Assembly (NCBI GenBank): GCA_002470825.1
Contig: DKOR01000023.1
Coordinates: 2,155 to 66,154 of the forward strand
Source of the DNA: Thiotrichaceae bacterium UBA7357
GTDB lineage: Bacteria; Pseudomonadota; Gammaproteobacteria; Eutrophobiales; Eutrophobiaceae
Direction: 5' to 3'
Length of the DNA: 64,000 bases
The notes beneath the pieces are model-generated. The model had not been told where the DNA came from. It made no database searches and saw nothing but the letters and a program-made list of their open reading frames with translations. Position numbers and translations under genes: made by a program. Each line of letters begins with the position of its first letter. Position 1 is the stretch's first letter. This document shows, piece by piece, positions 28,341 through 37,576 of the stretch.

Positions 28341-29093
28341 ATGAAAAATAATAATAAGGTAAGTTCGAACTTCATAAAATGTCCAATTTGTGAATCTAAT
28401 TCATTTGTTCACCTTTTTAAAAAAAATAATGAGCCATTTGTAAAATGCAATAATTGCTCTTTAGTTTTAATAAACCCAAGATTAAATTATGAAAAAATAA
28501 AAGAAACATATAATGATGAGTACACTCGCGATTATGCTAAAAAAGCTACAGCTAAATCAAAACGCTCATTACAGAGAGTTCGTAAAGTAAAAAGTCAATT
28601 TACCACATCTGGTCGTTGGTTAGATATTGGTTGCTCCGCAGGATTTGTAGTGAAGAGTGCTAAAGAAAATGGCTTTGATGCTTTTGGGGTCGATATTGAA
28701 CCTTGGGGAATTAATTATGGTAAAACGAGTCTTCAGCTTAACAATCTCGTAAGCGGGACTATTGAAGATCAAAGTTATCCTGACAACTATTTCAATGTTA
28801 TTTCCTTATATGATGTTATTGAGCATGTTCCTGATTTGAACTTGCTTGTTAAAGAATTAAAAAGAATCTTAGGGGAAAATGGAGTGATACATGTTATTAC
28901 CCCGGACATTGGGCATTGGCGTGTTTCAAAAACTTTGTCAGACTGGAAAGAAATTAAACCATCCGAACATTTATATTATTTTAAAAAAGTTACTTTAAAA
29001 AAGCTCTTTAACAAACATGGTTTGGATATTATAAAAACAGACTTCTCATTCAAAACCTCATTAAAAGCATACATACAACATTCTGATGGATAA
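28341..29093 (+). CDS. Zinc-ribbon plus class I SAM methyltransferase
   Basis: A 250-residue protein with an N-terminal four-cysteine zinc ribbon (CPICES and CNNCSLV, residues about 14-42) and a methyltransferase core (LDIGCSAGFVVKSAKENG at about 93-110, then FGVDIEP, ISLYDVIEHVPD). This architecture is common among methyltransferases of polysaccharide clusters, where they may act on a sugar or lipid-linked precursor. It is seven bases ahead of a GT4 gene. Codon use is strongly AT-rich compared with the flanking housekeeping genes. Confidence 0.85.
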   Translation: MKNNNKVSSNFIKCPICESNSFVHLFKKNNEPFVKCNNCSLVLINPRLNYEKIKETYNDEYTRDYAKKATAKSKRSLQRVRKVKSQFTTSGRWLDIGCSAGFVVKSAKENGFDAFGVDIEPWGINYGKTSLQLNNLVSGTIEDQSYPDNYFNVISLYDVIEHVPDLNLLVKELKRILGENGVIHVITPDIGHWRVSKTLSDWKEIKPSEHLYYFKKVTLKKLFNKHGLDIIKTDFSFKTSLKAYIQHSDG

Positions 29094-29099
29094 GATTAT

Positions 29100-30209
29100 A
29101 TGGCATTAACAGTCGTGCAAGTGCTGCCCGCTTTGGAGGTCGGTGGGGTTGAACGGGGAACTCTTGAAGTAGCATCAGGATTGGTTAAGGCAGGCCACCG
29201 ATCTATTGTTATCTCCGGGGGAGGCAGGCTCGTTGACACACTAGTCTTAGAGGGTAGTCAACATTTCAATTGGTCAATAGGCAGAAAATCATTGTTTACA
29301 TTAATATTAGCAATAAAATTAAGAAAACTTCTTATAAGAGAGTCTGTAGATATTCTACATGTTCGATCCAGAATGCCTGCTTGGGTCTGCTATCTTGCAC
29401 TAAAAGGTATAAGGAAAAACAAAAGGCCAAAGTTTATTTGCACAGTCCACGGCCCTTATTCAGTCAATAGATACAGTAAAATCATGACCAAGGGAGATGA
29501 TGTTATTGTCATTTCGCAATTCATTAAAGATTATGTCTTGAATAACTATACAGAGACTGTAGAAAAGAAACTAACCATAATTCATCGGGGTATCGATGCT
29601 AAGGAGTTCCCTTTTAATTATTCGCCCGATGATAGCTGGAGAAAAGAATGGACTAAAAATCACACGACTCTAGGAGATAAATTTATCATCACATTACCGG
29701 CGCGGATTACTCGCTGGAAAGGACAGGAAGACTTTTTATTAATTATAAGCGCCCTAAAGAAGCTAGGTATTCCTATACATGGTTTAGTAGCGGGGGGAGC
29801 ACATGTAAGACGTATTAAGTTTTTCAAATCTTTAAAAAGACAAGTGGTTGAACTCGGACTTAAAAATGAAATAGACTTTATTGGTCACAGAGATGATCTG
29901 AAAGAAATTATGGCTATTTCAGATATTGTTCTTTCGTTAGCAAAGAAACCAGAGGCTTTTGGAAGAACTGCTCTAGAATCGCTTAGCCTTGGGACTCCTG
30001 TTGTAGCGTATGATCATGGAGGTGCCTCTGAAGTACTTAATATATTATTTCCTGATGGGCTTACACCACACAATAATATTTCAAAAGCTACGAAAAAAAT
30101 TGCTTCTCTTTATAAGACATCAAATATAATAAGCGTGAAAAATCCATTTACACAAAAAGCAATGATTGACAAAACAATTGATCTTTATGAAAAAAGTGTG
30201 CTTAAGTAA
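29100..30209 (+). CDS. GT4-family glycosyltransferase (likely LPS core or surface glycan)
   Basis: A 369-residue GT-B glycosyltransferase. The N-terminal acceptor half begins VVQVLPALEVGGVERGTLEV, a classic GT4 start with a GGVE loop. The C-terminal donor half has LPARITRWKGQED, VAGGAH, IDFIGHRDDL and the EX7E motif in EAFGRTALESLS, with GTPVVAYDHGG following. It adds a sugar of unknown identity, probably to lipid A core. It lies seven bases after the methyltransferase. A stem-loop follows its stop codon. Confidence 0.9.
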   Translation: MALTVVQVLPALEVGGVERGTLEVASGLVKAGHRSIVISGGGRLVDTLVLEGSQHFNWSIGRKSLFTLILAIKLRKLLIRESVDILHVRSRMPAWVCYLALKGIRKNKRPKFICTVHGPYSVNRYSKIMTKGDDVIVISQFIKDYVLNNYTETVEKKLTIIHRGIDAKEFPFNYSPDDSWRKEWTKNHTTLGDKFIITLPARITRWKGQEDFLLIISALKKLGIPIHGLVAGGAHVRRIKFFKSLKRQVVELGLKNEIDFIGHRDDLKEIMAISDIVLSLAKKPEAFGRTALESLSLGTPVVAYDHGGASEVLNILFPDGLTPHNNISKATKKIASLYKTSNIISVKNPFTQKAMIDKTIDLYEKSVLK

Positions 30210-30217
30210 AAACTGTA

Positions 30218-30239
30218 TTTGCTTATCTTAATAAGCAAA
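30218..30239 (+). terminator. Stem-loop after the GT4 gene, possible terminator
   Basis: A perfect nine-base stem (TTTGCTTAT and ATAAGCAAA) with a CTTA loop begins nine bases after the GT4 stop. The following bases ATCGTTT are only weakly T-rich, so it could act as a poor intrinsic terminator or a 3'-end stabiliser. It separates the GT4 unit from the GT9 unit. Confidence 0.4.
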
Positions 30240-30474
30240 ATCGTTTAATTACTATTACAAACTTATTATTCTTGCTCAGCGAATATATTTAATTAATTCT
30301 GCTGAAAAAAATAAAACTAATAGAACTTTAATTTTTTCTTGTCTGAAGTAGTCAATTACAACACAAGAACTTTTTCACATAAAAAATCGTAAAGCCTTAT
30401 AAACACTATATTTCATGAAAAAATGAAGTAAAAGTGCTTTAATCTCATTTTAAACACTCAATTATGCATATGTC

Positions 30475-31434
30475 GTGAAAATATTAATAATAAAATTAGG
30501 TGCTTTAGGTGACGCTATAATAGCTACCGCTGTGATTAAACAGATTTTGAAGCATCACGCCGCTGACAATATTCACTTATTAACAAGCCCTCCCTTCATA
30601 CAAATATTTTCACATTTTGACAAACTACAAATAGATTCTTTTGAACGTGGTGAGATCTTTAACATGCTAAGGACTATACCTTGGATAAGAAAACATAAGT
30701 TTGATCGAATATATGATTTACAGTCAAATGATCGAACGAGAGTATTTTGTACCTTATCGGGCTGTTCTTATATCGCAGGAAATCATCCTCATTATCCATA
30801 TACTATTCACCCGAAAAAAACTTATATAGGTGAATGTCATTCTTTTGATCGTCTTAATCAAATAATTGAAAGTGCAAATATTATTCCAGCCCAAGCCATA
30901 CCGTATCTGCCGATTAACAAGCCAACAATTAACAAGGTAAATTACTGGCTGGAGAAACACGACTTCTTATACAAACCATTTGTAATATTACATGCAGGGT
31001 CCAGCCTTACAAACACAAAGAAAAGGTGGCCTCATTTTAAGGAACTTGCTTGTGAATTAAACAATCTATTTGGAATTGTGTGGGTAGGTGGAAATGATGA
31101 TGCAGAATTAAACCATACTCTAAGTACGGCAAGCGGTATTGACGGAACAAATCAATTCAATATTTTCGAGCTTGCAGAATTGGGCAAACACGCGAGATTT
31201 ACAGTTGCCAATGATTCCGCTCCAATGCATATATTGTCCTGTTCGCAAACGCCTGTATTTGGACTCTTCGGACCTACTTACCCACGCAGAACACATGCAT
31301 TAGGACAGTTTAATAACATAATAAGTTCGGATAAGTCGTTAGCTCGTAACGATCTTGAATTTAAGCCATCAAAAATCTCGAGCATTTCACTCAATATGGT
31401 CTTAAATAAGCTTAAGGAAAATAAACTAATATGA
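30475..31434 (+). CDS. GT9-family glycosyltransferase (heptosyltransferase-like)
   Basis: A 319-residue GT-B enzyme of family 9, the group that includes LPS heptosyltransferases WaaC and WaaF. Motifs are KLGALGDAIIATAVIKQI at the N-terminus and, in the donor half, VILHAGSS, VWVGGNDD and ANDSAPMHILSCSQTPVFGLFGP-like residues around the conserved D...GA.H signature. The start is a GTG at 30475, which lacks a good Shine-Dalgarno sequence; the conserved N-terminus begins there. The next GT9 gene overlaps by four bases. The exact sugar is not known. Confidence 0.88.
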   Translation: MKILIIKLGALGDAIIATAVIKQILKHHAADNIHLLTSPPFIQIFSHFDKLQIDSFERGEIFNMLRTIPWIRKHKFDRIYDLQSNDRTRVFCTLSGCSYIAGNHPHYPYTIHPKKTYIGECHSFDRLNQIIESANIIPAQAIPYLPINKPTINKVNYWLEKHDFLYKPFVILHAGSSLTNTKKRWPHFKELACELNNLFGIVWVGGNDDAELNHTLSTASGIDGTNQFNIFELAELGKHARFTVANDSAPMHILSCSQTPVFGLFGPTYPRRTHALGQFNNIISSDKSLARNDLEFKPSKISSISLNMVLNKLKENKLI

Positions 31435-32525
31435 CTTTCGGCGATAAAATCGCATTATTATATGTAATTTCTGTGCGGTTTATTCGAACTGCTATAGGTA
31501 AGCTTCTATCAAAATTACTTTTTAAAAAACAAAAAAAAGAATGTAAAAAAATATTAATAAACCGAGATGGTGCATTTGGCGACTCGATCGTTGCTCTGCC
31601 AGCATTGTCCGTGATAAGACAAAATCATCCCTCAGCACAAATAGATTTGTTATCAATGAATAGTAGTCAAGTTTCTTTTGTGGAGCTTAATTTAGATAAA
31701 AAATTAATAAACAATCTTTACATAGTTAAAAAAAATGAACGAAAGAAAATATTGAAAATTTTAAGAAAAGAAAATTACGATTTATTCATACAGATCCCGC
31801 AAAATATAGGAATATACAAGTCAATAAGAAACATGTTGCTAGTACGTTTTTATTTAAACATAAGAAGTGCATTTGGCTGGGACTCTGGACGAATAAAATC
31901 ATTCTTGCGACAACAAAAGAAGTTTCTTAAAATACCAACAGAGACATATCGCTTTTTATATTCTCTTAAAAAATACAACGCTGGTACAAAATTAAACTAT
32001 CCGATAATAGCTAAAAAGCCAAAAAACCTCATAATAAAAAATATCACATCACAAAAAAAAATCGTCGTTTTTTTAATCGGCGGCAAACTCCAGCTAAAAA
32101 AATGGCCGTCAACTAATTGGGCTGCGTTGGCAAATTTGATCGGAGACGAATATAAAGTTTTAATTTTGGGTGGTGCAGATGAAAAATTTGAAGCAGACAA
32201 AATAGTCTCAGAAACAAAAAATACAAATAGTTTTTGTAGTGAACTATCTATACCAGAATTACATTATGTTTTAATGAAATCCGCAATTGCTATAAGTCAC
32301 GACACTGGAGCAATGCACTTATGTGATGCTGCGAAACTTAAGACGATTGCACTTTTTTCTACCCGCGATTTATCAAACAAGTGGCACCCGAATAATAAAG
32401 AATCAATCGTCATAGAAAAAGTGTTGCCTTGCAGCTTTTGCTTAAAAACTATTTGTTCGAATAACATTTGTATGACTAATATAACACCCAGTGAAGTTTA
32501 TAGCTCTTTTGAAAAATTGGTTTAA
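31431..32525 (+). CDS. Second GT9-family glycosyltransferase
   Basis: A 364-residue GT9 protein translationally coupled to the one before it (ATGA overlap). After a short N-terminal extension it has NRDGAFGDSIVALPALSVI and the donor half with LIGGK, ILGGADEKFEA and SHDTGAMHLCDAA. Very Lys- and Ile-rich, it has clearly lower GC than the housekeeping genes. The pair probably transfers successive heptose-like residues, by analogy with WaaC/WaaF. It is convergent with the next gene across about 20 bases. Confidence 0.86.
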   Translation: MTFGDKIALLYVISVRFIRTAIGKLLSKLLFKKQKKECKKILINRDGAFGDSIVALPALSVIRQNHPSAQIDLLSMNSSQVSFVELNLDKKLINNLYIVKKNERKKILKILRKENYDLFIQIPQNIGIYKSIRNMLLVRFYLNIRSAFGWDSGRIKSFLRQQKKFLKIPTETYRFLYSLKKYNAGTKLNYPIIAKKPKNLIIKNITSQKKIVVFLIGGKLQLKKWPSTNWAALANLIGDEYKVLILGGADEKFEADKIVSETKNTNSFCSELSIPELHYVLMKSAIAISHDTGAMHLCDAAKLKTIALFSTRDLSNKWHPNNKESIVIEKVLPCSFCLKTICSNNICMTNITPSEVYSSFEKLV

Positions 32526-32546
32526 TGCGCGTCCCTTAAACTTTAT

Positions 32547-33494
32547 TTACTCTGAATATCCATCTTGTTCATCCCATAACTCACGCCAATTAAAAAATGG
32601 AGGCAAACAATGCTCAGTCTGTAAATGTGCTGCTATTGCTGGGATAGGTGAAAATCCAGGTATATATTTAAACAAATTATCAGTTGTTTCTTTTTCAGAA
32701 CCTAAATGTCTGTTTTTTTTAGTTCTTACATACTTAGTATTTTCAAAATATCTCCAATATTCTTTAACTACTTCTGCATGAGTAAAAAAAACATGCGTTG
32801 CATGTGACACAGTTCTCCAGCGCCTTTTTTTTGTATATAAAATATATGAAGGATAATTAAACTGTCTGAATATGTTTTCATGTTCTTGTGGATGTAATAA
32901 AAGATGCGTTTTCGTCTGACTATATATTATAGAGTAAAACTCAATCATCTCTGAAACAGCTGTTTTAGAATGAATATAATCATCTTCACAAAAATAAAAT
33001 AATCCGTCACTATTCTTCGCATATATAAAATTCTGATACAAAGATTCTCCTTGGCCGGGTTTATCTGTTGTTATAATCTTCCAATCACATATCAACTTTT
33101 TGCATAAATTTTCAATCTTTATTAAAATATCATCCTCTGATCGATCGTCAAATATTATCAATTTTATGTTTTTATTATTGTTATATGCATACTTTATGGA
33201 AACAATTAAAGAGTTAATGCACTTCAATAGATGTTCGTCTTGATTAACTCCGGTCAGAGCACTCTGCCTGCCATTAGTTCTCTTGTCATTAATGCACGTT
33301 CGTAAACAGACAGTAAGCGGCTCTAAGTTACATTTCGTGTCTTTTTTGTTTGAGTCAAATGTATCATAGACTTTTTTTTGATCTATAAGGCCTTCAAAAC
33401 TCTTAAGGGGGGATAAATTAAATTCATTATGCTTTTTTATTTTATAGCCCTGTTTTTTTAAGACACGATCTAAAATACGTAATATTTCGTTCAT
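32547..33494 (-). CDS. GT-A-like glycosyltransferase, family uncertain
   Basis: A 315-residue protein that reads like a GT2-type enzyme: the nucleotide-sugar region includes IKLIIFDDRSEDDI (about residues 113-126) and a DxD-like FCEDDYIH, followed by an aromatic-rich acceptor half. The frame is open to 33548, but the ATG at 33494 has a near-perfect GGGAGGT ribosome binding site seven bases upstream, so that is the start. It points opposite to the GT9 genes and toward them. Sugar and acceptor are unknown. Low GC suggests membership in the same variable envelope block. Confidence 0.72.
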   Translation of the reverse strand: MNEILRILDRVLKKQGYKIKKHNEFNLSPLKSFEGLIDQKKVYDTFDSNKKDTKCNLEPLTVCLRTCINDKRTNGRQSALTGVNQDEHLLKCINSLIVSIKYAYNNNKNIKLIIFDDRSEDDILIKIENLCKKLICDWKIITTDKPGQGESLYQNFIYAKNSDGLFYFCEDDYIHSKTAVSEMIEFYSIIYSQTKTHLLLHPQEHENIFRQFNYPSYILYTKKRRWRTVSHATHVFFTHAEVVKEYWRYFENTKYVRTKKNRHLGSEKETTDNLFKYIPGFSPIPAIAAHLQTEHCLPPFFNWRELWDEQDGYSE

Positions 33495-33704
33495 AAGAGA
33501 CCTCCCTTTTTTATAACGTCCCCAGCTTTCACTGTGGGCATGTTGCAAGTATAATTTCCATTACGTATGTTACATGTGTTTTTATGTGTCTAATAACTCA
33601 AGCGTTTAGGCTGTTCAACTAAAGTTTCATTAACGTCGTTTTTTACTGTTCTAGCTACATCCTTCTTAAAAACAACTTTTATACCACAACCTCACTTCTT
33701 TCAA

Positions 33705-35048
33705 TTATTTGCCAATACAAAACTTAGAAAATACTGCCCCCAGCACGTCATCACTGGTAGTTTCACCTGTCAAACCATCAAAGCCGGACAAACATATTCG
33801 TAAAGATTCTGCCTGAATCTCTAGTCCAGCGCCTTTTTTTATATCCGACAAAACCTTTCTTAAACTTTTCATTATTCTATGAAGGTCCTCAAGATGCCGC
33901 TGTCTAGAAAAAATCAAATCTTCTTCATCCTCCACTATATTAAGGTGGTGACAAATAACCTCCACCAATTTATCCATGCCCGTGCCAGTTTTAACAGAAA
34001 CATAAACTTCTCTTTCTGAGTTTATAAAATCTTTCTCATTAGAAAGATCAATTTTATTTCTCACAACAATAATCTTTGCTCCAGAGCTAACGTGTCCAAG
34101 AAAATCGGTATGTGAATTTGAGTCATGAATAGTATTATCATACACAACCAAAACTATATCTGCTGTGGCTAGTGCTTCGTTTGCCTTATCTATTCCGGCC
34201 TGTTCTACTTTGTCCTCAGTCTCTCGTATGCCTGCTGTGTCAAATAATGTTACCGCATAATCTTCGAGTAATATTCTTTCTTTTACTACATCTCTAGTCG
34301 TTCCGGGGATAGCTGTAACTATTGCTGAGTCAAAACCAGATAGATAATTTAAAATACTAGACTTTCCTGCGTTAGGTCTGCCTGCAATAACAATAGAAGG
34401 GTTTTGATCAAGCACTCTACCAGCTCTAGCTCTAGAAGTTAATTCGTTCAATATATCTAAACAAGTTTGAATTTCAGTTGGTGCAGGCAAAACATCGATG
34501 ACAACATCTTCTTCTTCAGGGAAGTCTAATGCTGCTTCGATTAATGCTTTAGCGTTAAAGATACGATTCCTCAAATCCTTAATTTTCTCAGAGAAGACAC
34601 CGCTCAATGATTGTATAGCACTGCGTGCAGCTTTTTTTGATTTGCTGCTAATCAAGTCAGCGATTGCTTCTGCTTGAAGCAGATCAATTTTACCATTTAT
34701 AAAAGCTCTCTCGGTGAACTCTCCTGGTCTAGCTAGTCTCGCCCCCAACAAGAGGATCTCATCTAACAACATTCCTAAGACAATGCGACTACCATGAGCA
34801 TGACATTCCATTACATCTTCACCAGTATATGAGGCCGGGCTACTAAAATAGATGGCTATCCCTTTATCAATTATTCTTTTATCGGAAGACTTGAAGGAAG
34901 TGAATTGAGCTATTCGCGCTTCTGGAGATAAACCCGTTAATAATTGGAAAATTTTTTTTGTCTTGTCGCCAGATACACGCACTATACCGATGCCACCGGT
35001 GCCGGTTGGTGTGGCAATTGCTGCTATCGTATCGCTGCTTTTAACCAT
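33705..35048 (-). CDS. mnmE: tRNA uridine-5-carboxymethylaminomethyl modification GTPase MnmE
   Basis: MnmE works with MnmG to modify the wobble uridine of several tRNAs. The 447-residue protein has the N-terminal folate-binding/dimerisation domain (DTIAAIATPTGTGGIGIVRV), a central helical domain and an inserted G domain with GRPNAGKSSILN, DTAGIRET and NKIDL. It ends with CIGK, the conserved C-terminal cysteine motif. It is the last gene of the rpmH-rnpA-yidD-yidC-mnmE run. Confidence 0.97.
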   Translation of the reverse strand: MVKSSDTIAAIATPTGTGGIGIVRVSGDKTKKIFQLLTGLSPEARIAQFTSFKSSDKRIIDKGIAIYFSSPASYTGEDVMECHAHGSRIVLGMLLDEILLLGARLARPGEFTERAFINGKIDLLQAEAIADLISSKSKKAARSAIQSLSGVFSEKIKDLRNRIFNAKALIEAALDFPEEEDVVIDVLPAPTEIQTCLDILNELTSRARAGRVLDQNPSIVIAGRPNAGKSSILNYLSGFDSAIVTAIPGTTRDVVKERILLEDYAVTLFDTAGIRETEDKVEQAGIDKANEALATADIVLVVYDNTIHDSNSHTDFLGHVSSGAKIIVVRNKIDLSNEKDFINSEREVYVSVKTGTGMDKLVEVICHHLNIVEDEEDLIFSRQRHLEDLHRIMKSLRKVLSDIKKGAGLEIQAESLRICLSGFDGLTGETTSDDVLGAVFSKFCIGK

Positions 35049-35069
35049 GAAGCAAACAGCCCAATAGTT

Positions 35070-36734
35070 TTATTTGTTTCGAGGTGCATTATCAATACTA
35101 CGAGTAATCATCCACTGCTGCGCAATAGAAAGCGTGTTATTAACAACCCAATACAAGACTAGACCAGAGGGGAAAAAAGCAAAGAAAATAGTAAATACTA
35201 TAGGCAACACGGACATAACCTTAGCCTGTACGGGATCCATAGGGGCCGGATTTAGTTTTTGTTGAATGAACATAGTTATGCCCATCAATAATGGCAACAC
35301 AAAAAACGGATCTGGAATAGAAAGATCGTGTATCCACAAGATGAAATCCGCCTGTCTTAGCTCAACGCTTTCAAGAAGGACCCAATACAAAGAAATAAAT
35401 ACTGGTATTTGAATTAGAATAGGAAAACATCCCCCCAACGGATTAATTTTTTCTTCTTTATAAATATCCATCATGGCTTTATTTAACTTTGCACGATCAT
35501 CTTTGTACCTATCTCTAATAGATAGCAAACGCGGCTGAACTCTGCGCATGTTGGCCATGGAGCGATACCCAGCAGCAGATAATTTGTAAAAAAATATTTT
35601 AAGCAAAAGAGTCACTAAAATAATTGCCCAGCCCCAATTATTTGTAAAACCATGTATGTAATCTAAGACCCAATATAGTGGTTTTGCAAGAATCCAAAAA
35701 ACTCCAAAATCAACCGTTAAATCGAGGCCTTCTGCAATCTGCTCCAGTTGTTTTTGCAACTTTGGGCCAAAAAACACACGATGACTAATATTCTCACTAT
35801 TGTTAACGCCAATGCTTTTAACAGGGCTTGCTGCCCCTATTACATAACTGTTTTTTTCAGGGTTTAATGTGTAGTAATGATATTTATCATCTTTTGAGCC
35901 AGGAACAAGTGCTGTTATAAAATAATGCTGAAGCATAGCAACCCAGCCATTAGTAATATCTATAGACAGCTTATCATCTTCAATATCACCGAAATCTATT
36001 TTTTCATATCGTTTTTCAGGAGAAGAGACCACCGCTCCAGTGTAAGTATAGATAAAACGAGAACCTTTTTCTTTTGCTTCCGTGCGATTTATTTGTCCAT
36101 AAGCTCTACCTGTCCAATCAATATCGGTTTCGTTTTGAATTTCATAGTTTATATCAGCAACGTATTGGTTTCTGTAAAAAGTGAATGTTTTTATGACTTT
36201 CAGTCCATTTTCTGATTCCCAATAAAGCGGAATAGAAACACTGTCTTTACCTTCTAAAGAATAATTATATTTCTCAATTGCAAAAACCGTTTTATGATCA
36301 GCAGAATCAATTTCACTAATTAAACCGCCTTGGACGATATAAAAATGATCTTTTTCATTATCGAGCAAAACAACATTTCCAATTTTTTGTCTCTTAGAAA
36401 CAGGATAATTTAATAGTTCTAGATGTTGAATTGTGCCGCCAAGTGTATTGATCTCAAGATCTAAAAGATCTGTTTTTACATGAATAACTTCTCCACTTTG
36501 TAATCTCTGAGATTTCCTGTCTACAGACAATGTCTGGTTCGTGCTTTTTGAAGCAGATGTTGATACTGTGGGCAGATCTCCCACACTTATGCCCTCCGTT
36601 GACTCTAAAACTAGTTCTTGTTTATTTATTTCAGATTGAGTGGGTAAATCATTATAATCCTGATGCCAAGATTGATAGATCATCGTCAGCACTAAGCCTA
36701 GCGCTACTAATAAAATAAAACGTGTTGTTTCCAT
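35070..36734 (-). CDS. yidC: Membrane protein insertase YidC
   Basis: YidC inserts and folds inner-membrane proteins alone or with SecYEG. The 554 residues match the gammaproteobacterial form: an N-terminal membrane anchor, a large periplasmic beta domain (about 60-330) and a C-terminal core with five membrane segments including WGWAIILVTLLLKI, NPLGGCFPILIQIPVFISLY and LPIVFTIFFAFFPSGLVLYW. It starts one base into the yidD stop (TAATG). Sequence is intact. Confidence 0.97.
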   Translation of the reverse strand: METTRFILLVALGLVLTMIYQSWHQDYNDLPTQSEINKQELVLESTEGISVGDLPTVSTSASKSTNQTLSVDRKSQRLQSGEVIHVKTDLLDLEINTLGGTIQHLELLNYPVSKRQKIGNVVLLDNEKDHFYIVQGGLISEIDSADHKTVFAIEKYNYSLEGKDSVSIPLYWESENGLKVIKTFTFYRNQYVADINYEIQNETDIDWTGRAYGQINRTEAKEKGSRFIYTYTGAVVSSPEKRYEKIDFGDIEDDKLSIDITNGWVAMLQHYFITALVPGSKDDKYHYYTLNPEKNSYVIGAASPVKSIGVNNSENISHRVFFGPKLQKQLEQIAEGLDLTVDFGVFWILAKPLYWVLDYIHGFTNNWGWAIILVTLLLKIFFYKLSAAGYRSMANMRRVQPRLLSIRDRYKDDRAKLNKAMMDIYKEEKINPLGGCFPILIQIPVFISLYWVLLESVELRQADFILWIHDLSIPDPFFVLPLLMGITMFIQQKLNPAPMDPVQAKVMSVLPIVFTIFFAFFPSGLVLYWVVNNTLSIAQQWMITRSIDNAPRNK

Positions 36735-36964
36735 TAGCTATTTTTTATGATTTTTTGAGGGACAGGATCATAACCGCCCTTATGAAACGGATGACAGCGC
36801 CAAATTCTCCAGAAACCCAGCAACAGGCCTTTTGAAGCGCCATATTCTGAAAGAGCTTCAATCGTATATTGAGAGCAAGTCGGATAAAACCGGCAGCAAG
36901 AGTTACGATACGGGCTAATGTAACGCTGATAGAGACTAACTAATAGTATTAGAACTTGCTTCAT
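36734..36964 (-). CDS. yidD: Membrane protein insertion efficiency factor YidD
   Basis: A 76-residue protein of the YidD family with the typical LYQRYISPYRNSCCRFYPTC core, CSQYTIEAL and KGGYDPVP. YidD is thought to assist YidC-dependent insertion. The start overlaps the rnpA stop by four bases and the stop overlaps the yidC start by one, so the three are likely translationally coupled. Confidence 0.96.
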   Translation of the reverse strand: MKQVLILLVSLYQRYISPYRNSCCRFYPTCSQYTIEALSEYGASKGLLLGFWRIWRCHPFHKGGYDPVPQKIIKNS

Positions 36965-37308
36965 TTACTGATTTTATTCCAATGTTTAACCAGTTCTAGT
37001 GCAGTCGGTCGATTTTTGCAATTGATTTTATTTTTTACCAAAACCACAACATCCATCCCTTCAAGTTGTTTTTGTTTAAATCGGAAACTTTCTCTAACAA
37101 TTCGCTTTAATTTATTTCGATCTACAGACCTTGACACGTATTTCTTGGGTACAACCAAGCCTAAACGTGCTTGATTAAGATTATTTTCTCTGGCTAGAAA
37201 CAAGAACAATTTATCACTAGAACGATGTTTTGAAGCAAATACAAGTTTGAAATCTTTTGGACACTTTAATCTATTACGGGCTCGAAAACGACCCTCGAAA
37301 GAAGACAC
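36961..37308 (-). CDS. rnpA: Ribonuclease P protein component
   Basis: RnpA binds the RNase P RNA and helps cleave tRNA 5' leaders. The 115-residue basic protein contains the family signature RNKLKRIVRESFR and an LVVPKKYVSRSVDR stretch. It starts with GTG, 13 bases after the rpmH stop. No RNase P RNA gene is visible in this window. Confidence 0.95.
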   Translation of the reverse strand: MSSFEGRFRARNRLKCPKDFKLVFASKHRSSDKLFLFLARENNLNQARLGLVVPKKYVSRSVDRNKLKRIVRESFRFKQKQLEGMDVVVLVKNKINCKNRPTALELVKHWNKISK

Positions 37309-37321
37309 TATTTACAACAAT

Positions 37322-37456
37322 TTAAGCTGAAAGCCTTTTTCTTCCTTTGTTTCGTCGTGACTTAATTATCAATCTTCCCGAACGTGTTTGCATCCGGGCG
37401 CGGAAGCCATGATTTCTTTTTCGTTTTAGTTTGCTTGGTTGAAATGTTCTTTTCAT
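37322..37456 (-). CDS. rpmH: 50S ribosomal protein L34
   Basis: Read by hand on the minus strand: a 44-residue, extremely basic protein beginning MKRTFQPSKLKRKRNHGFRA and ending KGRKRLSA, the invariant L34 pattern. An AGAAGG ribosome binding site lies about 9 bases before the ATG. A 20-base perfect palindrome sits just upstream in the leader or promoter. It starts the operon that runs through rnpA, yidD, yidC and mnmE, divergent from dnaA. Confidence 0.97.
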   Translation of the reverse strand: MKRTFQPSKLKRKRNHGFRARMQTRSGRLIIKSRRNKGRKRLSA

Positions 37457-37476
37457 ATACTAATGCCTTCTGTTAC

Positions 37477-37496
37477 TTTAAATAGCGCTATTTAAA
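37477..37496. repeat. 20-base perfect palindrome upstream of rpmH
   Basis: TTTAAATAGC is followed directly by its reverse complement GCTATTTAAA, giving a perfect 20-base palindrome with no spacer. It lies 20 bases upstream of the rpmH start codon and on the edge of the rpmH-dnaA gap. It may be a dimeric regulator site, a promoter component or an origin-related element. Confidence 0.6.
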
Positions 37497-37545
37497 AGGG
37501 CCGACATATTACTGTTACAACCACAAACAAGTCAATTACATCCTG

Positions 37546-37571
37546 CACAACAACAGAATTTTGTTGTTGTG
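37546..37571. repeat. 10-base inverted repeat overlapping the DnaA box
   Basis: CACAACAACA and TGTTGTTGTG are exact reverse complements separated by six bases (GAATTT). The right arm runs into the DnaA box. A hairpin or cruciform could form here and affect DnaA binding. Confidence 0.55.
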
Positions 37572-37576
37572 GATAA
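37568..37576 (-). promoter_or_regulatory. Consensus DnaA box
   Basis: TGTGGATAA is the exact reverse complement of the consensus DnaA box TTATCCACA. It lies 65 bases upstream of the dnaA start, where DnaA often represses its own gene or initiates replication. A single-mismatch box (TTACCCACA) is at 39076-39084 before dnaN. Confidence 0.7.
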
